Part shown: in pieces, positions 27,121-36,920 of the stretch
Numbering within the stretch: position 1 is the stretch's first letter
Layout of the letters: each line of letters opens with the position of its first letter
NCBI RefSeq assembly: GCF_013141825.1
Contig: NZ_RZNH01000018.1
Location: forward strand, 34,748 to 98,747
Direction of reading: 5' to 3'
DNA from: Marinifilum caeruleilacunae
GTDB taxonomy: Bacteria > Bacteroidota > Bacteroidia > Bacteroidales > Marinifilaceae
DNA: 64,000 nt
The notes under the pieces: generated by a model
Seen by the model: only the letters and a program-made list of their open reading frames with translations
Database searches by the model: none
Told to the model about the DNA's origin: nothing
Position numbers and translations under genes: made by a program

Positions 27121-29439
27121 TTATCCTACAATTTTAAGTTTGGCAAATTTAAGTAAAAGCTGTTTTTGGCCCACTGTTTTAAAAAATACAGTTGCCTTGA
27201 TATTTGGTTTGTTTCCTTCCATTTGCAGCACTTTACCTTTTCCAAATCTTTGGTGTTCAACTACCATTCCGGGTTGAATCAACTCAGGATCGGAAGGTGT
27301 AAAGTTAGGGTCAACATTTTCGTTCGTACTTTTTTTAATACGCGAAACTTGCTGATTTAGTTTGGGTTTGGATGAAAAACTTCTTTTTTGCTGAAACCTG
27401 GATGGAGAGTTTGGAACTTCAAATTCGGTTTCGCTCTGGTAATTGTCGCGCCCATTTCCAGAGAATTCTGGTTCTTGTTCGTAGGCAAATTCCAAAAATC
27501 TTTCATCTATTTCGCGAATAAAACGACTTGGTCGTGGGTAACTCATGTTTCCCCATTTGTATCTCGATTTTGCAAAAGACAAAGTTGCTTTTTTCTCAGC
27601 ACGAGTTAAAGCAACATAAAACAATCTTCGCTCTTCTTCCAGTTCCTGCTGTGTGCTGGTTGCCATTTGTGAAGGGAACAGCTCCTCTTCCAAACCAACA
27701 ATGTACAGGTATGGAAATTCCAATCCTTTGGCCGAGTGAATGGTCATTAAAGTTACCTTATCGCGATCTTCATCCTTTTCGTTATCCTGGTCGGTTAACA
27801 AAGCCACGTCTTCCAGGAAGTTTGGCAGGTGCAATTCACGTCCTTCTTCAAGGGCATTTTGTGTAAACTCCTGAATCCCGTTCAGCAATTCCTGTATGTT
27901 TTCGTGTCTCGATACTCCTTCCGGAGATCTGTCGTTATACAGTTCTTTGATAATTCCGGTAGAATTGGCAATATTATTTGCCAGGTCGAAAGCTGTTTCA
28001 CTTTCAAGCTGAGCCTGAAACCCTTTAATTAAGTCGGCAAACTTTGTGATTTTGCTAATTGTACCTGCATTTAAACCATAAGGGCGCTGATGCAAATCGC
28101 AAATAATATCCCACATGCTTAGCATGTTTTGGGTGGCAGCATCTTGCAATTTGGCAATGGTTGTTGCCCCAATTCCTCGTTTTGGATAATTAATTACTCT
28201 TTTAATGGCCTCCTCGTCGTGCGGATTCACCGTCATTCTGCAATAAGCCAACAGGTCTTTAATTTCCTTTCGTTGATAGAAGGAAAGGCCCCCATATATT
28301 TTATATGGCAGGTTGAGCTTTCGTAATGATTCCTCGAAAATTCTCGACTGCGCATTGGTTCTGTAAAGTATGGCAAAATCCTGATAGGCATTATGGGAAC
28401 GCATGCGTGTTTCGAAAATATCATTTGAAATCAGATAGCCTTCCTCATGATCGGTCAATGCTTTTATTACTTTAATTTTATCACCTATTTCATTGTCGGA
28501 GAAAGACTCTTTTTGAATTTGACCTTTGTTTTTGTGGATAATACTATTGGCAGCATTCACAATATTTTGTGTAGAACGATAGTTTTGCTCCAGCTTATAA
28601 AGTTGGTAGTTTGGATAATCGTTTCTAAAATTCAGGATATTTTCAATTTTTGCACCACGGAATGAGTAGATACTTTGGGCATCATCACCTACAACACAGA
28701 TGTTTTTGTGTTGCTCTACCAGTTTTTTCACAATTAAATACTGTGCATAGTTGGTATCCTGGTACTCATCTACCAAAAGGTATTTAAACTTGTCCTGGTA
28801 TTTGGTTAAAATCTCGGGAAAAGATTTGAAAAGGATATTGGTTTGTAATAACAGGTCGTCGAAATCCATCGCATTGGCCTGTCTGCAACGCTGAGTGTAA
28901 ATCCTGTAAATCTCCGAAATTAATGGTCGGCGTGCACTGGCATCAATTTTTTGGATATTGGCATTTTGAGCATAAGCCGCTGCTGTTACCAAATTATTTT
29001 TTGCCGATGAGATCCTGTTTTGCACCTCGTTTGGTTTATATACCTTATCGTCGAGTTGCATTTCTTTGATGATTGCACGATAAAGATTACGGGAATCTTG
29101 TGTATCGTATATCGTAAAGTTTGAGTCGAAACCCAGGTGTTCGGCCTCATACCTTAAAATTTTAGAGAAAATAGAGTGGAAAGTTCCCATCCATAAACTT
29201 TGAGCTTGTTGCGGACCAACAACATTGGCAATTCGATCTTTCATTTCACGAGCTGCTTTGTTGGTAAATGTCAAGGCCAAAACTGAATAGGGGCGAACGC
29301 CTTGATTCAATAAATGAGCGATTCGATAGGTAAGTACCCTGGTTTTTCCCGATCCGGCACCGGCTATCACAAGCGATGGTCCGGTATAATTTTCAACAGC
29401 TTCTCTCTGAACAGGGTTTAACTCATTCAAATATTCCAT
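27121..29439 (-). CDS. pcrA: UvrD/PcrA-type ATP-dependent DNA helicase
   Basis: 772 residues, superfamily 1A 3'-5' helicase. Q motif LNPVQREAVENYTG; motif I AGAGSGKTRVLTYRI (about 27-41); motif II VDEYQDTNYAQY; motif III GDDAQSIYSFRGA; motif IV-VI LEQNYRST, VTLMTIHSAKGLEFPYLYIVG and RRLFYVALTRAE. A C-terminal tail (about 650-772) ends in the Tudor-like fold typical of PcrA (PGMVVEHQRFGKGKVLQ) that contacts RNA polymerase. Acts in nucleotide excision repair and in removal of stalled complexes. Divergent from the secreted PKD gene. Confidence 0.94.
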   Translation of the reverse strand: MEYLNELNPVQREAVENYTGPSLVIAGAGSGKTRVLTYRIAHLLNQGVRPYSVLALTFTNKAAREMKDRIANVVGPQQAQSLWMGTFHSIFSKILRYEAEHLGFDSNFTIYDTQDSRNLYRAIIKEMQLDDKVYKPNEVQNRISSAKNNLVTAAAYAQNANIQKIDASARRPLISEIYRIYTQRCRQANAMDFDDLLLQTNILFKSFPEILTKYQDKFKYLLVDEYQDTNYAQYLIVKKLVEQHKNICVVGDDAQSIYSFRGAKIENILNFRNDYPNYQLYKLEQNYRSTQNIVNAANSIIHKNKGQIQKESFSDNEIGDKIKVIKALTDHEEGYLISNDIFETRMRSHNAYQDFAILYRTNAQSRIFEESLRKLNLPYKIYGGLSFYQRKEIKDLLAYCRMTVNPHDEEAIKRVINYPKRGIGATTIAKLQDAATQNMLSMWDIICDLHQRPYGLNAGTISKITKFADLIKGFQAQLESETAFDLANNIANSTGIIKELYNDRSPEGVSRHENIQELLNGIQEFTQNALEEGRELHLPNFLEDVALLTDQDNEKDEDRDKVTLMTIHSAKGLEFPYLYIVGLEEELFPSQMATSTQQELEEERRLFYVALTRAEKKATLSFAKSRYKWGNMSYPRPSRFIREIDERFLEFAYEQEPEFSGNGRDNYQSETEFEVPNSPSRFQQKRSFSSKPKLNQQVSRIKKSTNENVDPNFTPSDPELIQPGMVVEHQRFGKGKVLQMEGNKPNIKATVFFKTVGQKQLLLKFAKLKIVG

Positions 29440-29473
29440 TCTAACAATTGCTTTATCTGTAAATTTTGAGTGT

Positions 29474-29481
29474 CAAAAATA
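29474..29481 (-). promoter_or_regulatory. Candidate -7 box for the helicase gene
   Basis: Minus-strand TATTTTTG fits TAnnTTTG, 35 bases before the helicase start. No clear -33. Confidence 0.35.
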
Positions 29482-29529
29482 ACACTTGTAGATTAAATTT
29501 GGATTCTTTTTGAGACTTAAGGCAAAAGA

Positions 29530-29563
29530 TATCCTATTTTCAATGATATCATGTAATAGGATA
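29530..29563. repeat. Nested palindrome in a divergent spacer
   Basis: Outer arms TATCCTATT (29530-29538) and AATAGGATA (29555-29563) are perfect; the spacer holds the 10-bp palindrome ATGATATCAT (29543-29552). It lies between divergent genes, upstream of both. Possible operator. Confidence 0.5.
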
Positions 29564-29702
29564 ATGCCGATAGGTATTTAAAAATCAAGATTAAACCTAG
29601 TGAAAAAATTGAGAATTTTAAATACTTAATGGGTTTAATTCATTAAAATGAAAAAAACGGCTTTATTTTTTTTAATATTGTAAATTAAGATATGCAAATT
29701 AA

Positions 29703-31049
29703 ATGTCCCGAATTAAGATGATAATCAAATCCTGTTTTAGATATTCCGTTAAATTTCTAGCTCTTGTAATTGTTGTTTTTACAAGCTCATTATTTACAAA
29801 AGTTTTTGCACAAATATCTGCCAGCAATGCAGTTTACCAAACTGTAACAGAATATACCAGTACTACCAATGATCCTATTTTTGTGTTTTGCGACCAGATT
29901 GGAACTGGTGTTGGTGAATTGCGAGCGGATTCTCCGGATGGAACATCGGGTTGGACATTTGTATGGACCAAATGGGAAAGTGGAACAGGTGATTTTACAC
30001 AGGCGGTATTAACTGAAGCAAACCAAAGTTTTTCGATGACTGCAAACCTAACTGATGGTAGATATCGTGTGGTAATATCGAAGAGTGGAGAAACGGATGT
30101 AAGCAGTATTGCCTGGGTATTAAATAATGCCAATGCAAATCCAGTTTTAAGTCTGAACAGGATGGATTGTGTTGGTGTTCATTTTTTGGGATCATTTACG
30201 AAGAATAATTTGCAATACCAGGATGTTCCCAATGCCAACCAGTTAAATGTGCAGGTTGACGACAGAGTCATTTTCTCTCTTCAGAGAAACGGGGAAGAGA
30301 CTGTTAGAACGCCCTTTCCGAATTACGATGGAACGGATAAGAGTTTTATTGATCAGGATGCTTATGAAGGAGAAGAGTCTTATGAGTTGGTAGTTACTGA
30401 TCAGTATGGATGTGAATTTACTTCCGATGTTCTTTTGTCGGAAACATATGTGGTAAAAGCTGATTTTTCTGTAAATCCGGAAAGGGGAGAAGCACCTTTA
30501 GATGTAACGATTAACAATTTGTCTGTTAATGCCAACGATTTTCAATGGTTTTTATATCAGGATTACGATAAAATCTTAGAAGATGCAACCAGTGTTGAAG
30601 ATAGTTTGTTAACAGGAGCCATCATTACTGATGAAGATCCAGCAATTTATACTTACCAGAACTCTGGCGAGTATTTTATCAAATTAATTGTAAAATCGGA
30701 TAAAGGACCTGATGTATGCATGGATGAAATGATTCTAACAACTCCAATTGTTGTAGATACTTCTTTGGTTCAGGTGCCGAATGTATTTACACCGAATGGC
30801 GATGGTCGCAATGATGTTTGGAGAATTAAGACTCAATCCTTGTTTTTGGAAAGTTTTCATGCCATTGTTTTTAACCGATGGGGAAGAGTGGTGTACGAAT
30901 GGAAAAATCCTGAAGATGGTTGGAATGGAAAGGTAAATGGAAAAATGGCTACACCAGGTACTTATTTTTACGTAATTACAGCCGTAGGAAGGGATGAGCC
31001 AGAGAAAAAGTACACGAAGAAAGGTTCGTTTATGCTGATTAGGAAATAA
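29703..31049 (+). CDS. Secreted PKD-domain protein with T9SS type B sorting domain
   Basis: 448 residues. A signal segment covers about residues 15-37 (KFLALVIVVFTSSLFTKVFA). Beta-rich repeats follow, with a PKD domain around VKADFSVNPERGEAPLDVTI and YTYQNSGEYFIKLIV. The last ~90 residues are a gliding-motility-type C-terminal domain: VPNVFTPNGDGRNDVW, FNRWGRVVYEW, W-NG-, TPGTYFYVI, and a final strand KGSFMLIRK. Such domains are recognised by the type IX secretion system. It is probably surface-attached or released; ligand unknown. Stands alone, with its own terminator. Confidence 0.9.
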   Translation: MSRIKMIIKSCFRYSVKFLALVIVVFTSSLFTKVFAQISASNAVYQTVTEYTSTTNDPIFVFCDQIGTGVGELRADSPDGTSGWTFVWTKWESGTGDFTQAVLTEANQSFSMTANLTDGRYRVVISKSGETDVSSIAWVLNNANANPVLSLNRMDCVGVHFLGSFTKNNLQYQDVPNANQLNVQVDDRVIFSLQRNGEETVRTPFPNYDGTDKSFIDQDAYEGEESYELVVTDQYGCEFTSDVLLSETYVVKADFSVNPERGEAPLDVTINNLSVNANDFQWFLYQDYDKILEDATSVEDSLLTGAIITDEDPAIYTYQNSGEYFIKLIVKSDKGPDVCMDEMILTTPIVVDTSLVQVPNVFTPNGDGRNDVWRIKTQSLFLESFHAIVFNRWGRVVYEWKNPEDGWNGKVNGKMATPGTYFYVITAVGRDEPEKKYTKKGSFMLIRK

Positions 31050-31070
31050 CTTTATTAGAACAAATATACG

Positions 31071-31102
31071 AAGCAGTATCAATTCATTGGTACTGCTTTT
31101 TT
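31071..31102 (+). terminator. Terminator after the T9SS protein gene
   Basis: Arms AAGCAGTA (31071-31078) and TACTGCTT (31091-31098) followed by T-rich sequence. Confidence 0.75.
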
Positions 31103-31140
31103 GTGCTGTAAATTAAACGCATCATCGAATGTGACTGAAT

Positions 31141-31169
31141 AAAAAAAACCGCCTCATTTGAGACGGTTT
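31141..31169 (-). terminator. Terminator of the EF-G2 gene
   Basis: Arms 31146-31155 and 31160-31169 (AAACCGCCTC / GAGACGGTTT, one wobble) with a 4-base loop, then T8 on the minus strand, 23 bases after the stop. Confidence 0.85.
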
Positions 31170-31191
31170 TAACTTTTAAATAAATATACAA

Positions 31192-33348
31192 TTATGCTTC
31201 TGCAGTTTCTTCTTCGTAAGCTGCTAATAGTTCTTCCTGAACATCTCCAGGTACTTTTTCGTAGCCGTCAAATTTCATAGAGAATTGTGCACGTCCACCA
31301 GTCAGCGAACTTAAAGAAGTTGAGTAGCGGTTCATTTCCTTTAATGGAACCTTAGCAATAATCTTCTGGAATCCTTTTTCAGCTTCCATACCCATAATCA
31401 TAGCTCTACGAGTTTGAAGATCACTCATTACGTCACCCATTCTGTCTTCAGGAACCAATACTTCTACATCGTAAATTGGTTCAAGAATTTTAGGACCAGC
31501 ATTCTTAAATGCAGTACTAAATGCGTGGCGACCTGCCAACTTAAATGAAATTTCATTCGAGTCTACCGCGTGCATCTTACCATCGTACACCACAACCCGG
31601 ATATCACGAGCGTAAGAACCGGTTAATGGACCTTCATCCATTTTTTCCATCACACCTTTTAAAATAGCAGGAAGGAATCTGGTATCAATAGCACCACCAA
31701 CAATACAGTTGCAGAAAACCAATTTTCCACCCCAGTCTAGTTCGTGCTCTTCCGTACCTCTTAAATTCACTTTTAGCTCTTTACCATTCACATTATACAT
31801 CACAGGATCTGGCATGCCTTCTGTGTATGGTTCAATAATAATATGAACTTCACCAAACTGTCCTGAACCACCCGATTGTTTCTTGTGGCGATAATCAGCC
31901 TGGGCTAATTTGGTAATGGTTTCACGATATGGAATCTTAGGATCAAGGAATTCAATTTCCATCTTATCATTGTTCAGCAATCTCCACTTTAATGTGTTCA
32001 TGTGGAATTCACCTTGTCCATGAAGAATAATCTGTTTCAATTCCTTAGAATATTCAATGAGAATAGTCGGATCTTCTTCGTGAATACGATGTAGTAATTC
32101 ACCTAATCTTTCTTCATCACCATCTTCGGCAGCTTTAACAGCTGTTCTGTATTTTGGTTCTGGGAATTCAATTTCTTTGTATGTGAAATCACAATCTTTA
32201 CCATTTAAGGTATGATTGTTCTTCGTGTTTTTAAGTTTAACTGTAGCTCCAATATCACCTGCTACAAGTTCAGAAACTCTCTCTCTGTTTCTTCCTGCCA
32301 CAAGGTACAATTGCGATAATCTTTCCTTGGTACTATTGTTGATATTGGTTAAGTCATCACCTTCTTTTACACTTCCGGAAATTACTTTAAAATAACTTAC
32401 CTCACCAATGTGTGGTTCCATTGAAGTCTTAAATACGAAAAGTGATGTAGGAGCATTAACGTCACATTTAGCTTCTCTGCCACTTACTGTTGGAATAGCA
32501 GGCATCTCTGTAACGAAAGGAACGATATTGCCGATAAATTCCATTAAACGGCGAACGCCCATATCTTTTTTAGCTGAAATACAGAATACAGGGAACAGAT
32601 CACCAGCGATCATTCCTTTTTTCATTCCTTCACGCATTTCATCTTCTGTAAGACTTCCCTTATCGAAATACAATTCCATAAGAGCTTCATCATTCTCTGC
32701 AGCCGATTCTACCAATTCATTATGTAGTTCGTCAGCTTTTTCTTTTTCCGAATCAGGAATGTCCAAAATCTGTGGCTCACCACCTTCTGGTCCCCACTGG
32801 TACATTTTCATTTTTAGTACATCCACAACAGCGTTAAAATCTACGCCAACGTTTACGGGATACTGTACAATTGAAACTTTATTCCCAAAATTGGTCTTTG
32901 CTGATTCTATTGATTGATCAAAATTTGCTTTGTCGTGATCCAATTGATTCACCACAAAAATAAGAGGAGTGTTTAATGCAGCTGCTCTTCGTCCAATGAT
33001 TTCAGTACCTACCTCAACACCATGTTGAGCGTTGATAAGCATTAAACCAGTATCGGTTACATTTAAGGCTGAAATTACACCACCCGAAAAGTCGTCAGCA
33101 CCAGGAGTATCAATAAAGTTGATTTTCTTTCCTAACCATTCCGTATACAATACCGTTGAAAACACAGAGTTCCCATATTCGTGTTCTACAGGATTGTAAT
33201 CAGAAACGGTGTTATTATCTTCCACGTTTCCGCGTCTTGTAATAACACCGCCTTCAAACAACATAGACTCGGCAAGGGTAGTTTTACCCGAGCCGGCGTT
33301 GCCAATGAGGGCGATGTTCTTCACTTCATTTGATTGATACACTTTCAT
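31192..33348 (-). CDS. Elongation factor G paralogue EF-G2 with degenerate GTPase
   Basis: 718 residues with the five EF-G domains in order. The P-loop GNAGSGKT (16-23) is kept, but the switch I RGITI motif of EF-G is absent (EHEYGNSVF instead), the DTPGH catalytic histidine is alanine (DTPGA, residues 80-84) and G4 reads NQLD (134-137) instead of NKxD. These are the changes described for the Bacteroides EF-G2 that promotes translocation without GTP hydrolysis and is needed during starvation or gut colonisation; I recall this from the literature and have not checked it. It is divergent from rpsL and a canonical fusA lies 1.4 kb away. It could also be called a TetM-like relative, but the domain layout is EF-G. 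Confidence 0.9.
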   Translation of the reverse strand: MKVYQSNEVKNIALIGNAGSGKTTLAESMLFEGGVITRRGNVEDNNTVSDYNPVEHEYGNSVFSTVLYTEWLGKKINFIDTPGADDFSGGVISALNVTDTGLMLINAQHGVEVGTEIIGRRAAALNTPLIFVVNQLDHDKANFDQSIESAKTNFGNKVSIVQYPVNVGVDFNAVVDVLKMKMYQWGPEGGEPQILDIPDSEKEKADELHNELVESAAENDEALMELYFDKGSLTEDEMREGMKKGMIAGDLFPVFCISAKKDMGVRRLMEFIGNIVPFVTEMPAIPTVSGREAKCDVNAPTSLFVFKTSMEPHIGEVSYFKVISGSVKEGDDLTNINNSTKERLSQLYLVAGRNRERVSELVAGDIGATVKLKNTKNNHTLNGKDCDFTYKEIEFPEPKYRTAVKAAEDGDEERLGELLHRIHEEDPTILIEYSKELKQIILHGQGEFHMNTLKWRLLNNDKMEIEFLDPKIPYRETITKLAQADYRHKKQSGGSGQFGEVHIIIEPYTEGMPDPVMYNVNGKELKVNLRGTEEHELDWGGKLVFCNCIVGGAIDTRFLPAILKGVMEKMDEGPLTGSYARDIRVVVYDGKMHAVDSNEISFKLAGRHAFSTAFKNAGPKILEPIYDVEVLVPEDRMGDVMSDLQTRRAMIMGMEAEKGFQKIIAKVPLKEMNRYSTSLSSLTGGRAQFSMKFDGYEKVPGDVQEELLAAYEEETAEA

Positions 33349-33492
33349 AATCGTATTTTTTTGGGTTTATATAAAATAAGTATCAAAAACCGGGTTTTAG
33401 GTTAGTGCCCGGCTTTTTCGGTTTTAAGGCTTACCAAATTAATTAACTTTTTAATAAGATACAATATACATTAGAGCTATTTGTGGAAAATA

Positions 33493-33524
33493 ATTGACTT
33501 GCAGGAATTTTGGTTGTATTTTTG
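33493..33524 (+). promoter_or_regulatory. Candidate promoter P3 of the rpsL operon
   Basis: -33 ATTG (33493-33496), 20-base spacer, -7 TATTTTTG (33517-33524). Furthest upstream of the three. Confidence 0.5.
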
Positions 33525-33607
33525 TCTTTATCCCGCTATTTTTCTGAGGTGAGCGCAGGTGAAGTGGAACTAATTTAAAATCAGGCATTTTTTTTATTTG
33601 ATCACTG

Positions 33608-33638
33608 TTTGACTTTTAAAAGGCTTTTAGTACCTTTG
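33608..33638 (+). promoter_or_regulatory. Candidate promoter P2 of the rpsL operon
   Basis: -33 TTTG (33608-33611), 19-base spacer, -7 TACCTTTG (33631-33638): a perfect match to the Bacteroidota consensus. The strongest of the three. Confidence 0.7.
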
Positions 33639-33683
33639 TGCGCTGATTTCAAGGGGATTTTTGCAAAAATCAACATAACAAGT

Positions 33684-33713
33684 GTTGTTTTTAGTAAATA
33701 AATAATACCTTTG
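33684..33713 (+). promoter_or_regulatory. Candidate promoter P1 of the rpsL operon
   Basis: -33 GTTG (33684-33687), 18-base spacer, -7 TACCTTTG (33706-33713), then a 40-base AT-rich leader with no Shine-Dalgarno before rpsL. Confidence 0.6.
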
Positions 33714-33759
33714 CAAACCAATTTGTTAAAATATATTTAATTAAAAAGTAATTGTTAAT

Positions 33760-34137
33760 ATGCCTACAATTCAACAGTTAGTTCGAAAAGGAAGAACCAA
33801 GCTTCAAGAGAAGAGCAAGGCTCCAGCGTTGGATTCTTGTCCTCAAAGAAGAGGGGTTTGCGTGCGTGTGTATACCACTACACCTAAGAAGCCTAACTCA
33901 GCAATGCGTAAAGTTGCTCGTGTTAGATTGACTAACGGAAAAGAAGTGAATGCTTACATTCCGGGTGAAGGACACAATTTGCAGGAACACTCGATCGTAT
34001 TGATCAGAGGTGGTCGTGTAAAAGACCTTCCAGGGGTAAGATATCACCTTGTTCGTGGTGCTCTTGATGCTTCAGGGGTAGAAGGTCGTATGCAACGTCG
34101 TTCTAAGTATGGTACTAAGAGACCAAAGAAAAAGTAA
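33760..34137 (+). CDS. rpsL: 30S ribosomal protein S12
   Basis: 125 residues. Decoding-centre protein. [11 protein letters not shown] at the N-terminus and the streptomycin-region loops TTPKKPNSA (Lys43 equivalent) and [11 protein letters not shown] (Lys88 equivalent) are wild-type, so no streptomycin-resistance change is visible. First gene of the block; no Shine-Dalgarno, only an A/T-rich leader. Confidence 0.98.
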   Translation: MPTIQQLVRKGRTKLQEKSKAPALDSCPQRRGVCVRVYTTTPKKPNSAMRKVARVRLTNGKEVNAYIPGEGHNLQEHSIVLIRGGRVKDLPGVRYHLVRGALDASGVEGRMQRRSKYGTKRPKKK

Positions 34138-34264
34138 AAACCTAGTTTGTAACTGTAGGAGTTATAGTTTATGTGTTGTTCCCACTGGGTTGAGTAAATA
34201 GTCGTGAGACTGTTGAAGACGATTTTGGGCAGCTAACATACGAATAGCTCGTAAACTAAAAGAG
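34138..34264 (+). promoter_or_regulatory. rpsL-rpsG spacer with hairpins, possible S7 autoregulatory site
   Basis: 127 transcribed bases, long for this compact operon. It includes AGTC-GTGA-GACT, a short stem closed by a GNRA tetraloop, a CCC-ACT-GGG stem, and AGCT...AGCT near rpsG. In E. coli the equivalent spacer is the S7 repressor target. Confidence 0.4.
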
Positions 34265-34741
34265 ATGAGAAAATCAAGACCTAAAAAAAGAATCTTGTTG
34301 CCAGATCCAAAATTTAATGATGTTTTGGTTACAAGATTTGTAAATGACTTGATGATGGACGGTAAGAAGAATCTTGCGTTCAAAATTTTCTATGATGCAT
34401 TGGAAATTGTTAAGTCAAAAACTGAAAAGTTAGAAAAGTCTCCATTAGAGATTTGGAAAAAGTCTTTGGAGAATATTACTCCAGCTGTAGAGGTTAAGTC
34501 TCGCCGTGTTGGTGGTGCTACCTTCCAGGTTCCAATGGAAATTCGTCCTGAAAGAAAAGTTTCTATTTCTATTAAGAATATGATTCTTTTTGCTCGTAAG
34601 AGATCAGGTAAGTCTATGGCGGAAAAATTATCTGCAGAGATTATTGCTGCTTTCAATGAAGAAGGTGGAGCTTTCAAGAAGAAAGAAGATACTCACAGAA
34701 TGGCTGAAGCTAACCGTGCTTTCGCTCACTTTAGATTTTAA
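34265..34741 (+). CDS. rpsG: 30S ribosomal protein S7
   Basis: 158 residues. Primary 16S rRNA binder that organises the 30S head. [36 protein letters not shown] and the C-terminal [20 protein letters not shown] are typical. In E. coli it represses its own operon; the structured 127-base spacer before it might serve the same purpose. Confidence 0.98.
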   Translation: MRKSRPKKRILLPDPKFNDVLVTRFVNDLMMDGKKNLAFKIFYDALEIVKSKTEKLEKSPLEIWKKSLENITPAVEVKSRRVGGATFQVPMEIRPERKVSISIKNMILFARKRSGKSMAEKLSAEIIAAFNEEGGAFKKKEDTHRMAEANRAFAHFRF

Positions 34742-34777
34742 TAGAATTGTTTAAGCAATTTGTAGAGGACAAAGAAA

Positions 34778-36892
34778 ATGGCTAAGAGAGATTTAAAATT
34801 TACCAGAAACATTGGTATCATGGCACACATCGACGCCGGTAAGACAACTACTACCGAGCGTATTTTGTATTATACAGGTGTGTCTCACAAAATTGGTGAG
34901 GTTCACGATGGTGCAGCTACAATGGACTGGATGGAGCAAGAGCAGGAAAGAGGTATTACTATTACTTCTGCAGCAACTACTTGTTTTTGGAACTACGATA
35001 GCAAGAAGTATCAAATCAACATTATTGATACTCCGGGTCACGTTGATTTTACCGTAGAGGTAGAGCGTTCGTTACGTGTTCTTGATGGTGCTGTTGCATG
35101 TTTTTGTGCAGTAGGTGGCGTTGAAGCACAGTCTGAGACAGTTTGGAGACAAGCTGATAAATATAGAGTGCCTCGTATGGGTTTTGTAAACAAGATGGAC
35201 CGTTCTGGTGCTGACTTTTTCAAAGCTGTACGTGAGGTAAAAGAAAAATTAGGAGCAAATCCTATTCCAATTCAGATTCCTATCGGATCAGAAGAGAGCT
35301 TTAGAGGTGTGATCGATTTGATTACCATGAAAGCGATTATTTGGTACGATGATGAGAATGGTACAAATTACACTTTGGAAGATATTCCAGATCATTTGGT
35401 AGCTGATGCTAATGAGTGGAGAGAGAAGTTGGTAGAAGCAGTAGCTGAGAATGATGAAGAGTTGTTGGAAAGATTCTTTGAGGATCCAGATTCAATTACC
35501 GAAGAAGAGATGTACGCGGTTATCCGTAAAGCTACAATCTCTATGGATATTGTTCCTATGCTTTGTGGTTCTGCATTTAAGAATAAAGGTGTTCAGCGTT
35601 TGTTGGATGCTATTATTACTTACATGCCTTCACCACTTGACGTAGAAGCAATTGTTGGTACTGTTCCTGGTACTGACGAAGAAGTAACACGTCAGCCTGA
35701 TGTTGATGAGCCATTGGCTGCTTTAGCATTTAAAATTGCTACTGACCCATTCGTAGGTCGTTTGGCATTTACACGTGTTTATTCAGGATCTATCGAAGCT
35801 GGATCATATGTTTATAATACCAGATCAGGCAATAAAGAGCGTATCTCTCGTTTGTATCAAATGCACTCGAACAAGCAGAACGCTATCGAGAGTGTAGAAG
35901 CTGGTGATATTTGTGCTTGTGTTGGTTTTAAAGATATTCGTACAGGTGATACTCTTTGTCAAAAAGAAAACCCAATCGAATTAGAATCAATGGATTTCCC
36001 AGATCCAGTAATCGGTATCGCTGTTGAGCCATTGACTCAGAAGGATGTTGATAAGTTGGGTATGGCTTTAGGTAAACTAGCTGAAGAGGATCCAACATTC
36101 CAGGTTAAGACTGACGAAGATTCAGGTCAGACTGTAATTTCTGGTATGGGTGAACTTCACTTGGATATTATTATCGACCGTTTGAAGCGTGAGTTTAAAG
36201 TAGAATGTAACCAAGGTGCACCTCAGGTTGCTTACAAAGAAGCTATTAAAGGTTCTGTTGAACACCGTCAGGTATTCAAGAAGCAGTCTGGTGGACGTGG
36301 TAAGTTTGCTGATATTCAATTCCGTTTGATGCCAGTTGATGCTGATTTTGAAGGAGAAGGATTACAGTTTGTTGATCAGATTAAAGGTGGTAACATTCCT
36401 AAGGAATTTGTTCCTTCTGTTCAGAAAGGTTTCACTGATGCAATGAAAAATGGTGTGTTGGCAGGTTATACTGTAGATACATTAAAAGTTGAGTTGTTTG
36501 ATGGATCTTTCCACCCGGTTGACTCGGATCAATTGTCATTTGAGATGGCTGCTAAGCAAGGTTTCAAAGAAGCTTGTGCTAAAGCAAATCCAGTTCTTCT
36601 TGAGCCTATCATGAAGATGGAAGTAATTACTCCAGAAGAATACATGGGTGATATCATCGGTGACTTGAACAAGCGTCGTGGTCAGGTTGAAGGAATGGAA
36701 TCGAAGCACGGTGCTCGTGTTGTAAATGCTAAAGTACCTTTGGCAGAGCAATTCGGTTATGTAACTGTGTTGAGAACCTTGTCTTCAGGTCGTGCAAACT
36801 CTTCAATGGAATTCTCTCACTTCGAGGAAGTACCTAAAGGTATCGCTAAAGAGGTTGTTGAGAACGCCAAGGGTAAAGTTGAATTATTATAA
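34778..36892 (+). CDS. fusA: Elongation factor G
   Basis: 704 residues, canonical translocase GTPase. G1 AHIDAGKTT, switch [10 protein letters not shown]3 DTPGH with the catalytic His, and G4 NKMD are intact, in contrast to the EF-G2 paralogue upstream. Domain IV with [10 protein letters not shown] and domain V with [11 protein letters not shown] follow. tuf, which usually comes after fusA in Proteobacteria, is absent; rpsJ follows after 28 bases. Confidence 0.98.
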   Translation: MAKRDLKFTRNIGIMAHIDAGKTTTTERILYYTGVSHKIGEVHDGAATMDWMEQEQERGITITSAATTCFWNYDSKKYQINIIDTPGHVDFTVEVERSLRVLDGAVACFCAVGGVEAQSETVWRQADKYRVPRMGFVNKMDRSGADFFKAVREVKEKLGANPIPIQIPIGSEESFRGVIDLITMKAIIWYDDENGTNYTLEDIPDHLVADANEWREKLVEAVAENDEELLERFFEDPDSITEEEMYAVIRKATISMDIVPMLCGSAFKNKGVQRLLDAIITYMPSPLDVEAIVGTVPGTDEEVTRQPDVDEPLAALAFKIATDPFVGRLAFTRVYSGSIEAGSYVYNTRSGNKERISRLYQMHSNKQNAIESVEAGDICACVGFKDIRTGDTLCQKENPIELESMDFPDPVIGIAVEPLTQKDVDKLGMALGKLAEEDPTFQVKTDEDSGQTVISGMGELHLDIIIDRLKREFKVECNQGAPQVAYKEAIKGSVEHRQVFKKQSGGRGKFADIQFRLMPVDADFEGEGLQFVDQIKGGNIPKEFVPSVQKGFTDAMKNGVLAGYTVDTLKVELFDGSFHPVDSDQLSFEMAAKQGFKEACAKANPVLLEPIMKMEVITPEEYMGDIIGDLNKRRGQVEGMESKHGARVVNAKVPLAEQFGYVTVLRTLSSGRANSSMEFSHFEEVPKGIAKEVVENAKGKVELL

Positions 36893-36920
36893 TTATATCA
36901 TCGTATAATATCTAAATAAG

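Larger units (their letters stand above)
33349..33759. promoter_or_regulatory. Divergent regulatory region between EF-G2 and rpsL
   Basis: 411 bases with no gene. The right half holds three tandem Bacteroidota-type promoters facing rpsL (listed separately). I find no consensus -7 box facing the EF-G2 gene. The left end has a CCGG-flanked hairpin-like stretch near 33393-33415. Confidence 0.6.

Noticed and set aside
33349-33480. Consensus promoter for the EF-G2 gene
   Set aside because: No CAAAnnTA (minus-strand TAnnTTTG) occurs in the first 130 bases upstream, so no promoter is claimed.
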